Below the pieces are notes generated by a model. It ran no database searches and had not been told where the DNA came from. It was given only the letters and a program-made list of their open reading frames with translations. A DNA stretch of 12,814 nt from Pseudomonadota bacterium (lineage in GTDB: Bacteria; Pseudomonadota; Gammaproteobacteria; UBA5335): positions 1 to 12,814 of the forward strand of contig JAJXTQ010000020.1 of assembly GCA_021783685.1 (NCBI GenBank). Direction: 5' to 3'. Made by a program: the position numbers and the translations under genes. Positions 6,569-12,814 of this stretch are shown piece by piece. Each line of letters starts with the position of its first letter. Positions within the stretch are counted from its first letter, which is position 1.

Positions 6569-8719
6569 ATGATGAACATGCCTGCAGTCACCTGCCGGGG
6601 GCCGCGGTTGCTCTGCGCCTGCCTGCTTGCGCTCCTCGCCAGTGTCGTTCATGCCGGCCCGACGCTGGAACGCATCGAACACAACCGTCGCAGCGCGGAT
6701 CAGCTCGAGATCGCACTGATCCTTTCCGGACCCGCCCCCCAGCCGCAGGTCTTCACCACGCGCACGCCCAGCCGCATCGCGCTCGACCTGCCGGCGGTCA
6801 CCAACGGACTGACGCAACGCAGCATCCCGATCGGCGTCGGGCTCACCCAGGCCGTTCAGGTCGCCGAGGCCGGCGGCCGCACGCGGGTGGTGATCGAACT
6901 GACCGATCTGCCGCAGTACGGCATGCAGGTGCGGGACAACCGCATCGTGCTGACCCTGGACAATCGCAAGGTCACCGGCGCGAGCGCCGCCAGTGCGGCT
7001 GTCCCGACCGCCCCACCGGCGCCGACGGCGGTCGCTGCGGGCGTACGCAGCCTCGATTTCCGGCGCGGCGATCAGGGCGAAGGCCTGATCCTGATCCAGT
7101 TGGGCGACCCCAAGACCGTCATGGACATGACCGAACAGGGCGAAGACACCATCGTCACCTTGACCCAGGCCCAGCTTCCCGAATCGCTGCGCCAGCGCCT
7201 CGACGTGCGCGACTTCGCCACCCCGGTGCACACCATCGAGGCCCGCCAGAAAGGCGCCGACGCCGTGCTGACGATCCGCGCGGCGCCCGATGCCCAGTCC
7301 ATGGCCTACCAGACCGACGGCATCCTCACCATCGCCATGCGCGTTCCCGCGAAATCGGACCAGCCGGGCAGCGCCCTGGGACGCTTCGGCGGTGGCGCGC
7401 CGGTGAGCCTCAACTTCCAGAACGTGGAAACCCGCGCGCTGTTGCAGATCCTTGCCGATGTGTCCGGGCGGAACATCGTCCTCTCCGACAGCATCGGCGG
7501 GACCATGGCACTGCGCCTGCAGAACGTGCCGTGGGATCAGGCGCTGGAAATCATCATGCAGGCCCGGGGGCTGGCGCTGCGCGAGGTCGGCGACACGCTG
7601 ATGGTCGCCCCGTCGACCGAAATCGCCGCCTTCCGCGATCAGCAGCGCAAGGCCGAGCAGGCCGCGCCCATGCGCTCGGAGTTCATCCAGATCAATTACG
7701 CCAAGGCCAAGGATCTGGCCGCGCTGCTCAAAAGCGAAGGCCGCAACCTGCTCTCGGCCCAAGGTCAGGTGTCGGTGGATGAGCGCACCAACACCCTGCT
7801 CGTCATGGAAACCGGCCAGCGTCTGGCCGAAATCCGCGAGTTGGTCGCCAAGCTCGACATTCCCGTCACCCAGGTGCTGATCGAAGCGCGCATCGTGGTG
7901 GCGACGGACGATTTCAGTCGCGATCTCGGCGCCCGCTTCGGCTTCACCGGCCTCGACACCTTCGAGAAACGGCGCGGCATCAGCACCACCAGCGGCACGC
8001 TCGAGGGCACGGACACCATGGTCGCCGGCTCACTCGACAGCCTGATCGAGAACGGCACCGTGTTTCCGACCAAAATCCCGACCGGCGAGGGCGGCGTACC
8101 CCAGCGGCTCAACGTGAACCTGCCCGCGATCCCGGCCGGCGGAACCCCGGCGTCCCTCGCACTGGCCATCCTGGGCAGCGATTTCCTGGTCGACCTGGAA
8201 CTCTCGGCCCTGCAGGCCGAAGGCAAGGGGGAAATCCTCTCCAATCCGCGCGTCCTGACCGCCAACCAGAAGATGGCGTCGATCCGTCAGGGCGTGGAAA
8301 TCCCCTACCAGCAGTCGGCCGGCGGTTCCTCGGGCGGGACGTCGATCGCCTTCAAGGAGGCGGTCCTGTCGCTGCAGGTCACCCCGCAGATCACCCCCGA
8401 CAACCGGGTGATCATGGATCTCAAGGTGACGCGCGATAACGTCGGCGCGTTGGTACCGACGGGCAGCGGCGGTTTCGTGCCCAGCATCGACAAGCGCGAA
8501 CTCAATACCCAGGTACTGGTCAGCAATGGCGAGACCATCGTCCTGGGGGGTGTCTACGAGCAGGAAACGAACGACACGGTGAACAAGATCCCGCTGCTCG
8601 GCGACATCCCGCTGCTCGGCGCCCTGTTCCGGCAAAGCAGCAAGGGCAACACCAAGCGCGAACTGCTGATCTTCATCACGCCCAAGATCGTGCAACAAGG
8701 CCTCGCCATGACGCCGTGA
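6569..8719 (+). CDS. pilQ: Type IV pilus secretin PilQ
   Basis: PilQ forms the outer-membrane channel through which the type IV pilus leaves the cell. From ATG 6569 it has 716 residues, close to the Pseudomonas protein. A Sec signal peptide (1-29, cleavage after VHA) leads into two AMIN domains that bind peptidoglycan (about 31-135 and 158-257). Then come a secretin/TonB short N-domain (about 276-340, with VPWDQALEIIMQARGL), an N1/NolW domain (about 370-442) and the secretin core (about 500-714). The core has the marks EILSNPRVLTANQ, IPLLGDIPLLGALFR and ELLIFITPKIV. The start was chosen for GGAG six bases upstream and a normal-length signal peptide. GTG 6515, with GAGGG seven bases upstream, would add 18 residues and is less likely. 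Confidence 0.96.
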   Translation: MMNMPAVTCRGPRLLCACLLALLASVVHAGPTLERIEHNRRSADQLEIALILSGPAPQPQVFTTRTPSRIALDLPAVTNGLTQRSIPIGVGLTQAVQVAEAGGRTRVVIELTDLPQYGMQVRDNRIVLTLDNRKVTGASAASAAVPTAPPAPTAVAAGVRSLDFRRGDQGEGLILIQLGDPKTVMDMTEQGEDTIVTLTQAQLPESLRQRLDVRDFATPVHTIEARQKGADAVLTIRAAPDAQSMAYQTDGILTIAMRVPAKSDQPGSALGRFGGGAPVSLNFQNVETRALLQILADVSGRNIVLSDSIGGTMALRLQNVPWDQALEIIMQARGLALREVGDTLMVAPSTEIAAFRDQQRKAEQAAPMRSEFIQINYAKAKDLAALLKSEGRNLLSAQGQVSVDERTNTLLVMETGQRLAEIRELVAKLDIPVTQVLIEARIVVATDDFSRDLGARFGFTGLDTFEKRRGISTTSGTLEGTDTMVAGSLDSLIENGTVFPTKIPTGEGGVPQRLNVNLPAIPAGGTPASLALAILGSDFLVDLELSALQAEGKGEILSNPRVLTANQKMASIRQGVEIPYQQSAGGSSGGTSIAFKEAVLSLQVTPQITPDNRVIMDLKVTRDNVGALVPTGSGGFVPSIDKRELNTQVLVSNGETIVLGGVYEQETNDTVNKIPLLGDIPLLGALFRQSSKGNTKRELLIFITPKIVQQGLAMTP

Positions 8720-8727
8720 CGGACCCG

Positions 8728-8745
8728 GCGGGGCCCGTGCCCCGC
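8728..8745 (+). other. Perfect hairpin right after pilQ, terminator-like but without a T-run
   Basis: GCGGGGC (8728-8734) and GCCCCGC (8739-8745) form a seven-pair stem with a four-base CCGT loop, starting nine bases after the pilQ stop. Only TT and then C-residues follow, so intrinsic termination would be weak. It could protect the 3' end of the pil mRNA or attenuate read-through into aroK. Confidence 0.5.
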
Positions 8746-8760
8746 TTCCCCCGGTGCCGT

Positions 8761-8766
8761 TATACT
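8761..8766 (+). promoter_or_regulatory. aroK: Possible -10 box of an aroK promoter
   Basis: TATACT, one mismatch from TATAAT, ends eight bases before the aroK ATG. A sigma-70 start six or seven bases downstream of this box would fall at 8773-8774, on or next to the A of the ATG. I see no good -35 hexamer at 16-19 bases. The call rests on the -10 alone. Confidence 0.35.
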
Positions 8767-8773
8767 GCCCGAC

Positions 8774-9331
8774 ATGGACACATTGCCGGAGCGCATCTTT
8801 CTCATCGGGCCCATGGGGGCCGGCAAGACCACCGTGGGCCAGCGGCTGGCCCACCTTCTGGGCTATCACTTCATCGACACCGATCATGAGATCGAAGCGC
8901 GCACCGGCGTCGACATTGCCTACATCTTCGAACGCGAGGGCGAGGAAGGCTTCCGCCGCCGCGAAGCGGCCGCCATCGCGGAACTGACCCAGCGGCCGCA
9001 CGCCATCCTCGCCACGGGCGGCGGCTCGGTCCTGAGCGCCGACAACCGCCGCGCCCTCGGCGAACGCGGACTGGTGATCTACCTCGCCGCCTCCGTGGCG
9101 GAACAGCTCCGCCGCACCCGCCACAGCACCCACCGCCCCCTGCTGAGAACGCCCGATCGCGAGGCGCGCCTGCAGGCGCTGCTGGATACGCGCGATCCGC
9201 TGTACCGGGAAATCGCCGACTGGATCGTGGACACGGACGGCCAGCAGCCGCGCCATGTCGCCAACCGGCTGGCGGAACGCCTGCGGCCGGCGGCATCGCA
9301 GCATGCCCACGCCGTCTCCGCATCCACCTGA
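8774..9331 (+). CDS. aroK: Shikimate kinase
   Basis: Shikimate kinase phosphorylates shikimate to shikimate-3-phosphate with ATP, the fifth step towards chorismate and the aromatic amino acids, in the cytoplasm. The protein has 185 residues, near family length with a slightly long C-terminal tail. Seen in order: Walker [10 protein letters not shown] (12-20); the shikimate-binding DTD (35-37); GEEGFRRRE (57-64), with the substrate arginine; GGG (82-84); and the lid segment HSTHRPLL, with Arg121 the likely ATP-binding lid residue. The start is ATG 8774; no Shine-Dalgarno site precedes it, and a TATACT box lies almost adjacent. It stands 54 bases after pilQ and 22 bases before aroB, the standard aroKB pair. 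Confidence 0.96.
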   Translation: MDTLPERIFLIGPMGAGKTTVGQRLAHLLGYHFIDTDHEIEARTGVDIAYIFEREGEEGFRRREAAAIAELTQRPHAILATGGGSVLSADNRRALGERGLVIYLAASVAEQLRRTRHSTHRPLLRTPDREARLQALLDTRDPLYREIADWIVDTDGQQPRHVANRLAERLRPAASQHAHAVSAST

Positions 9332-9353
9332 CCGCCACGAAAGCCCGGATCAC

Positions 9354-10436
9354 ATGCAGACCGTCACCGTCGACCTCGATACGCGCAGCTACCCCATCCA
9401 CATCGGCGCGGGCCTTCTCGGGGCCGCCGGGCACTGGACACCCTGCCTCGGCAGCCGGGTGATGATCGTCACCAATACGGTGCTGGCCGAACTGCATCTG
9501 GCGCCTGTGCAGGCGGCCTTGCAGGGGCGCGACTTCGAAACCCTGATCCTGCCGGACGGCGAGGCCACCAAGACGCTGGCTTCCGCGGAACGGATCTGGG
9601 ACGCCCTGCTCGCGGCGCGCTTCGGGCGCGACGCCAGCCTCATCGCCCTGGGCGGGGGGGTGACCGGCGATCTGACGGGCTTCGCCGCCGCCTGCTACCA
9701 GCGGGGCATCGACTTCATCCAGATGCCCACCACGCTCCTGGCGCAGGTCGATTCCTCGGTGGGCGGCAAGACCGGCGTCAACCACCCGCGCGGCAAGAAC
9801 ATGATCGGCGCCTTCCACCAGCCGCGCTGCGTGATCGCCGATCTCGACACCCTGGGCACCCTGCCCGAGCGCGAACTGCGCGCCGGCCTCGCCGAGGTGA
9901 TCAAGTACGGCCTCATCGCCGACGCCGCGTTCTTCGCCTGGCTGGAAGCGCATCTGGACGCGCTGCTCGCGCGCGAGCCCGCGGCCTTGAGCCATGCCAT
10001 CGCCGTTTCCTGTCGCACCAAGGCCGCGATCGTGACCGCCGACGAGCGGGAGAGCGGCGTGCGCGCCCTGCTCAACCTGGGACACACCTTCGGCCACGCC
10101 ATCGAAACCGGCACCGGCTACGGTACCTGGCTGCACGGCGAGGCGGTCGCCACCGGCATGGTCATGGCGGCCGAACTCTCGGCCCGCCTGGGCCGCGTGC
10201 CGTCCGCGACGGTCGAGCGCATCCGCCGCCTCATCGACCGCGCCGGCCTGCCGGTCACGGCACCACGGGGCCTCGATGCCGGGCGCTTCCTGGAACTGAT
10301 GGCCGTGGACAAGAAGGCGCAGGCCGGCCGGCTGCGGCTGGTGCTCCTGCGCGCCATCGGCGAGGCGGAACTGCGCAGCGATACCGATCCGGGCGTGCTG
10401 CGCGCGTTGCTGGACCAGTTCCCGCGTGGACCCTGA
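9354..10436 (+). CDS. aroB: 3-dehydroquinate synthase
   Basis: AroB converts 3-deoxy-D-arabino-heptulosonate 7-phosphate into 3-dehydroquinate, the second shikimate-pathway step, using NAD+ and a divalent metal. The 360-residue protein shows the nucleotide-binding DGEATKT (68-74) and [11 protein letters not shown] (100-110). [20 protein letters not shown] (124-143) carries substrate-binding lysine and asparagine residues. The metal ligands are Glu181 ([10 protein letters not shown]), His244 ([11 protein letters not shown]) and His261 (LHGEAVATG). These keep a constant offset of three from the E. coli enzyme. ATG 9354 is chosen because [18 protein letters not shown] aligns with the usual N-terminus; the open frame back to 9255 overlaps aroK. 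The ribosome site is weak (GGAT five bases upstream). The end overlaps dgt by 11 bases. Confidence 0.97.
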   Translation: MQTVTVDLDTRSYPIHIGAGLLGAAGHWTPCLGSRVMIVTNTVLAELHLAPVQAALQGRDFETLILPDGEATKTLASAERIWDALLAARFGRDASLIALGGGVTGDLTGFAAACYQRGIDFIQMPTTLLAQVDSSVGGKTGVNHPRGKNMIGAFHQPRCVIADLDTLGTLPERELRAGLAEVIKYGLIADAAFFAWLEAHLDALLAREPAALSHAIAVSCRTKAAIVTADERESGVRALLNLGHTFGHAIETGTGYGTWLHGEAVATGMVMAAELSARLGRVPSATVERIRRLIDRAGLPVTAPRGLDAGRFLELMAVDKKAQAGRLRLVLLRAIGEAELRSDTDPGVLRALLDQFPRGP

Positions 10437-11634
10437 CATCTTCGTCTTCGACCCGGAAGCCGCGCTCGCGCCGTACGCCTCGCGCAGCGGCATCAGTCGC
10501 GGCCGCATCCATCCCGAGCCGCCACCGCGCTATCGCACCGAATTCCAGCGTGACCGCGACCGCATCGTCCACAGTGGTGCATTCCGGCGCCTGGAGTACA
10601 AGACCCAGGTCTTCGTTAATCACGTCGGCGACATGTACCGCACCCGGCTCACGCACACGCTGGAGGTCGCGCAGATCGCCCGCGGCATTGCGCGCGCCCT
10701 GCGCCTGAACGAGGATCTGGCCGAGGCCATCGCCCTTGCCCACGACCTCGGTCACACCCCGTTCGGCCATGCCGGGCAGGAGGCGCTCGATGCCAGCATG
10801 CGCCCCCATGGCGGCTTCGAGCACAACCGCCAGTCGCTGCGCGTGGTCGATGCACTCGAGGCGCGCTATGCCGAGTTCGACGGCCTGAATCTCTGTTTCG
10901 AGACGCGCGAGGGCATCCTCAAACACTGCGCTCGCGCCCACGCCCGCGCCCTGGGCGCCGTGGCGGCGCGTTTCCTCGACGGCGGGCAGCCCAGCCTGGA
11001 AGCGCAGCTCACCAATCTCGCCGACGAGATCGCCTACAACAATCATGACGTCGATGACGGTCTGCGTTCCGGCTTGATCACCATCGACCAGTTACGCGGA
11101 CTCGACCTGTTCGCGGCGCCCTATCAGGAGGTTGCGCTCCGTTACGGCACCTTGCCCGAGCGACGCCACGTCGCCGAAACCGTGCGCCGCATGATCGATG
11201 CAGAGGTCGGCGACCTGATCGCCACGAGCAGGGACCATATCGCCCGGGCGGCGCCATGCCATCCGGACGAGGCGCGCGCTGCGCGCACGCCGCTGATCGC
11301 CTTCAGCGCAGCCATGGCGGCGAAAAACCTGGCACTCAAGCGCTTTCTCTACCGCGCGCTCTACCGGCACCCCCAGGTCAAGGCCATGAACGAGGAAGCG
11401 CAGAAACTGATCGCGGCCCTGTTTGCGCATTTCATGGCGCATCCGGACGACTTGCCCGCCGCTACGGCGCAAAAGGCGCGGAACTTGCTTGACTTGGAAG
11501 GGATCGACGGCCAGGCGCGCACCGTCGCCGACCACATCGCCGGCATGACCGACCGCTATGCCATTGCCCAGGGCGAGCGACTGGGCCTGTCGGGTATCCC
11601 GGTAGTCGGGCGGGGGCCGGCGCAGGTCCGTTGA
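10426..11634 (+). CDS. dgt: Deoxyguanosinetriphosphate triphosphohydrolase-like protein (HD domain)
   Basis: An HD-domain enzyme of the dGTPase family, 402 residues. Such enzymes hydrolyse dNTPs to the deoxynucleoside plus triphosphate and help set dNTP pools. It belongs to the shorter type 2 branch, not to the 505-residue E. coli Dgt type. The N-terminal SRGRIHPE and [25 protein letters not shown] are family signatures. Metal ligands are His77 ([11 protein letters not shown]), His106-Asp107 ([15 protein letters not shown]) and Asp200 ([16 protein letters not shown]). GTG 10426 is the only usable start: no ATG, GTG or TTG occurs upstream in frame, and the next ATG (10633) would remove conserved sequence. 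It overlaps aroB by 11 bases and lacks a clear Shine-Dalgarno site, so translation is probably coupled to aroB. The exact substrate cannot be read from sequence. Confidence 0.93.
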   Translation: MDPDIFVFDPEAALAPYASRSGISRGRIHPEPPPRYRTEFQRDRDRIVHSGAFRRLEYKTQVFVNHVGDMYRTRLTHTLEVAQIARGIARALRLNEDLAEAIALAHDLGHTPFGHAGQEALDASMRPHGGFEHNRQSLRVVDALEARYAEFDGLNLCFETREGILKHCARAHARALGAVAARFLDGGQPSLEAQLTNLADEIAYNNHDVDDGLRSGLITIDQLRGLDLFAAPYQEVALRYGTLPERRHVAETVRRMIDAEVGDLIATSRDHIARAAPCHPDEARAARTPLIAFSAAMAAKNLALKRFLYRALYRHPQVKAMNEEAQKLIAALFAHFMAHPDDLPAATAQKARNLLDLEGIDGQARTVADHIAGMTDRYAIAQGERLGLSGIPVVGRGPAQVR

Positions 11635-11660
11635 ACCGGCCTCGAGCTGCGGGATATACT
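11631..11660 (+). promoter_or_regulatory. gltB: Probable sigma-70 promoter of gltB
   Basis: TTGAAC (11631-11636) and TATACT (11655-11660) are separated by 18 bases, close to consensus in both hexamers. The -35 box contains the TGA stop of dgt, so the promoter begins within that gene. Transcription would start near 11667, giving a leader of about 125 bases before the gltB ATG. The fit in sequence and spacing is the best of any promoter I see here. Confidence 0.6.
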
Positions 11661-11666
11661 GGCTGG

Positions 11667-11791
11667 CCGCCTCGCGGCCTCCGGCGTGCTGTGCTCGTGC
11701 CCGGGTTCCGGTGCCAGGCTGGCCGAGTCCCGAGTCCATCGCCACCTCAGCGCGAAGCCCAGGGTTTCGCCTCCAGCCAGCAGAGCAAGCC
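11667..11791 (+). promoter_or_regulatory. Structured 5' leader of gltB
   Basis: The leader between the inferred transcription start and the gltB ATG holds at least two hairpins. GGCCGC / GCGGCC (11665-11670 and 11674-11679, loop CTC) lies at the start. A second, at 11752-11770, pairs GCGAAGCC with GGTTTCGC (one G:U pair) around a three-base loop and ends 21 bases before the ATG. No T-run follows either. I recognise no known riboswitch and no convincing leader peptide. Confidence 0.35.
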
Positions 11792-12814
11792 ATGCACGAG
11801 ACCAACGACGGCCTGTATCGTCCGGAATTCGAGAAAGGAAGCTGCGGCTTCGGCCTGATCGCCCACATGGACGATCGTCCCAGCCACTGGCTGGTGCGCA
11901 CGGCCATCACGGCGCTGGAGCGGCTCACCCATCGCGGGGCGGTGGCCGCCGACGGCAAGACCGGTGACGGCTGCGGTCTGCTGCTGAAGAAACCGGACGC
12001 CTTTCTGCGCGCCATTGCCCACGAAGAAGGCCTGATCCTGGCCGACGACTACGCCAGTGGCCTCGTGTTCCTGGCGCCCGAGCACGCGCTGCGGGAACAG
12101 GCGCACAGCGCCGTCCAGGCCGCGCTGGCCGCGCAAGGACTCGACCTCGCCGGCTGGCGGCTGGTGCCCACCGACCCATCGGCCTGCGGCGAGGAGGCGC
12201 TCAAGACGCTGCCCCACGTGGAGCAGATCTTCGTCAACGCGCCGGGCGGAATGACCCGCGACGAGTTCCAGCGGCGGCTGTTCCTGGCCCGTCGCCACGC
12301 GGAAAAATCGATCGCCGCGCAGGACACGCATTTCTACATCCCCAGCCTTGCGGTGGAGGTCATCGCCTACAAGGGTCTGGTGATGCCGGCCAATCTGCCG
12401 GTGTTCTTCCGCGACCTGGACGATGCGCGCATGGAGTCGTCGCTGGCGGTGTTCCACCAGCGCTTTTCCACCAACACATGGCCGCAGTGGCGGCTGGCCC
12501 AGCCGTTCCGCTATCTCGCCCACAACGGCGAGATCAACACCGTGCAGGGCAACCGCAACTGGGCGCTGGCGCGCGCCAATCTGTTCCGCACGCCCCTGTT
12601 GCCCGACATCGAGGCGCTGCAACCCATCGTCTCGCTCAAGGGCTCGGATTCGGAAAGCCTGGACAACATGCTGGAAGTGCTGCTCGCAGGCGGCATGGAC
12701 CTGTTCCGCGCCATGCGGCTGCTGATCCCGCCGGCCTGGCAGAACCTCGACACGCTGGATCCGGACCTGCGGGCCTTCTACGAATTCAACTCCATGCACA
12801 TGGAGCCGTGGGAC
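11792..12814 (+). CDS. gltB: Glutamate synthase (NADPH) large subunit, N-terminal part (3' end outside window)
   Basis: GltB is the large subunit of glutamate synthase (GOGAT), which makes two glutamates from glutamine and 2-oxoglutarate. The first 341 codons are present and remain open to the window end. They cover most of the class II (Ntn) glutamine amidotransferase domain. KGSCGFGLIAHM contains the catalytic cysteine Cys18, expected to become the N-terminal residue after removal of a 17-residue propeptide. Further marks are LTHRGAVAADGKTGDGCGLL, HQRFSTNTWPQW from His222, LAHNGEINTVQGN from His244, and SDSESLDN. ATG 11792 has only a weak ribosome site (AGAG six bases upstream), but the propeptide length is in the family range. 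The synthase and FMN/iron-sulfur domains, and the partner gltD, would lie beyond the window. Confidence 0.96.
   Translation, partial: MHETNDGLYRPEFEKGSCGFGLIAHMDDRPSHWLVRTAITALERLTHRGAVAADGKTGDGCGLLLKKPDAFLRAIAHEEGLILADDYASGLVFLAPEHALREQAHSAVQAALAAQGLDLAGWRLVPTDPSACGEEALKTLPHVEQIFVNAPGGMTRDEFQRRLFLARRHAEKSIAAQDTHFYIPSLAVEVIAYKGLVMPANLPVFFRDLDDARMESSLAVFHQRFSTNTWPQWRLAQPFRYLAHNGEINTVQGNRNWALARANLFRTPLLPDIEALQPIVSLKGSDSESLDNMLEVLLAGGMDLFRAMRLLIPPAWQNLDTLDPDLRAFYEFNSMHMEPWD

Noticed and set aside
6434..7762. A 442-codon minus-strand frame opposite pilQ
   Set aside because: Same reason: antisense shadow of a conserved gene with no motif of its own.
8871..10508. A 545-codon minus-strand frame opposite aroK and aroB
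   Set aside because: It spans two conserved genes on the other strand, has no domain and has no ribosome site support.
11631..11858. A 75-codon frame covering the gltB leader, considered as a leader peptide
   Set aside because: It starts inside the dgt stop region, overlaps the inferred promoter, runs into gltB in another frame, and has no run of regulatory codons.
12049..12799. Several frames inside the gltB region on both strands
   Set aside because: The frame starting at 11792 translates without a stop to the window end into a clear GltB sequence, so the others are shadows.

Overview
The window is a GC-rich stretch of ordinary chromosome from a gammaproteobacterium or a close betaproteobacterial relative. 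The evidence is gene content and order: a divergent ponA / pilMNOPQ pair followed by aroK-aroB, with gltB downstream. That is the classic layout of Pseudomonas and its relatives. A dGTPase-type gene (dgt) sits between aroB and gltB, an order I associate more with betaproteobacteria and some deep gammaproteobacteria. I cannot name the genus from the sequence alone.

Layout. Bases 2-301 (+) are the last 99 codons of citrate synthase (gltA), closed by a strong bidirectional terminator at 316-343. The minus strand then carries a conserved protein of unknown function (350-973) and the bifunctional peptidoglycan synthase PBP1A (ponA, 1033-3483). These two are probably cotranscribed, ponA first, from a promoter with a perfect TATAAT box at 3533-3528. 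A 204-base divergent intergenic region (3484-3687) separates ponA from the plus-strand type IV pilus assembly operon pilM-pilN-pilO-pilP-pilQ (3688-8719). Next come shikimate kinase (aroK, 8774-9331), 3-dehydroquinate synthase (aroB, 9354-10436), an HD-domain dNTP triphosphohydrolase (dgt, 10426-11634) and the first 341 codons of the glutamate synthase large subunit (gltB, from 11792), which runs off the end.

How the genes work together. PilM (cytoplasmic, actin-like), PilN and PilO (inner-membrane, periplasmic coiled coils), PilP (lipoprotein) and the secretin PilQ form the alignment subcomplex and outer-membrane pore of the type IV pilus machine. pilM/N, pilN/O and pilO/P overlap by 1, 4 and 4 bases, so translation is probably coupled. 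pilQ is set apart by a 64-base gap holding a GC-rich hairpin and its own ribosome binding site. AroK and AroB serve the shikimate pathway. Dgt acts in dNTP pools and GltB in nitrogen assimilation, and neither has an obvious link to pili.

I found no undescribed multi-gene system here. The items most worth a second look are the uncharacterised gene beside ponA, the hairpins flanking pilQ with a possible leaderless aroK promoter, and a near-consensus gltB promoter that begins at the dgt stop codon and leads into a structured 5' leader. No tRNA, rRNA, CRISPR array, insertion sequence or phage gene was seen.
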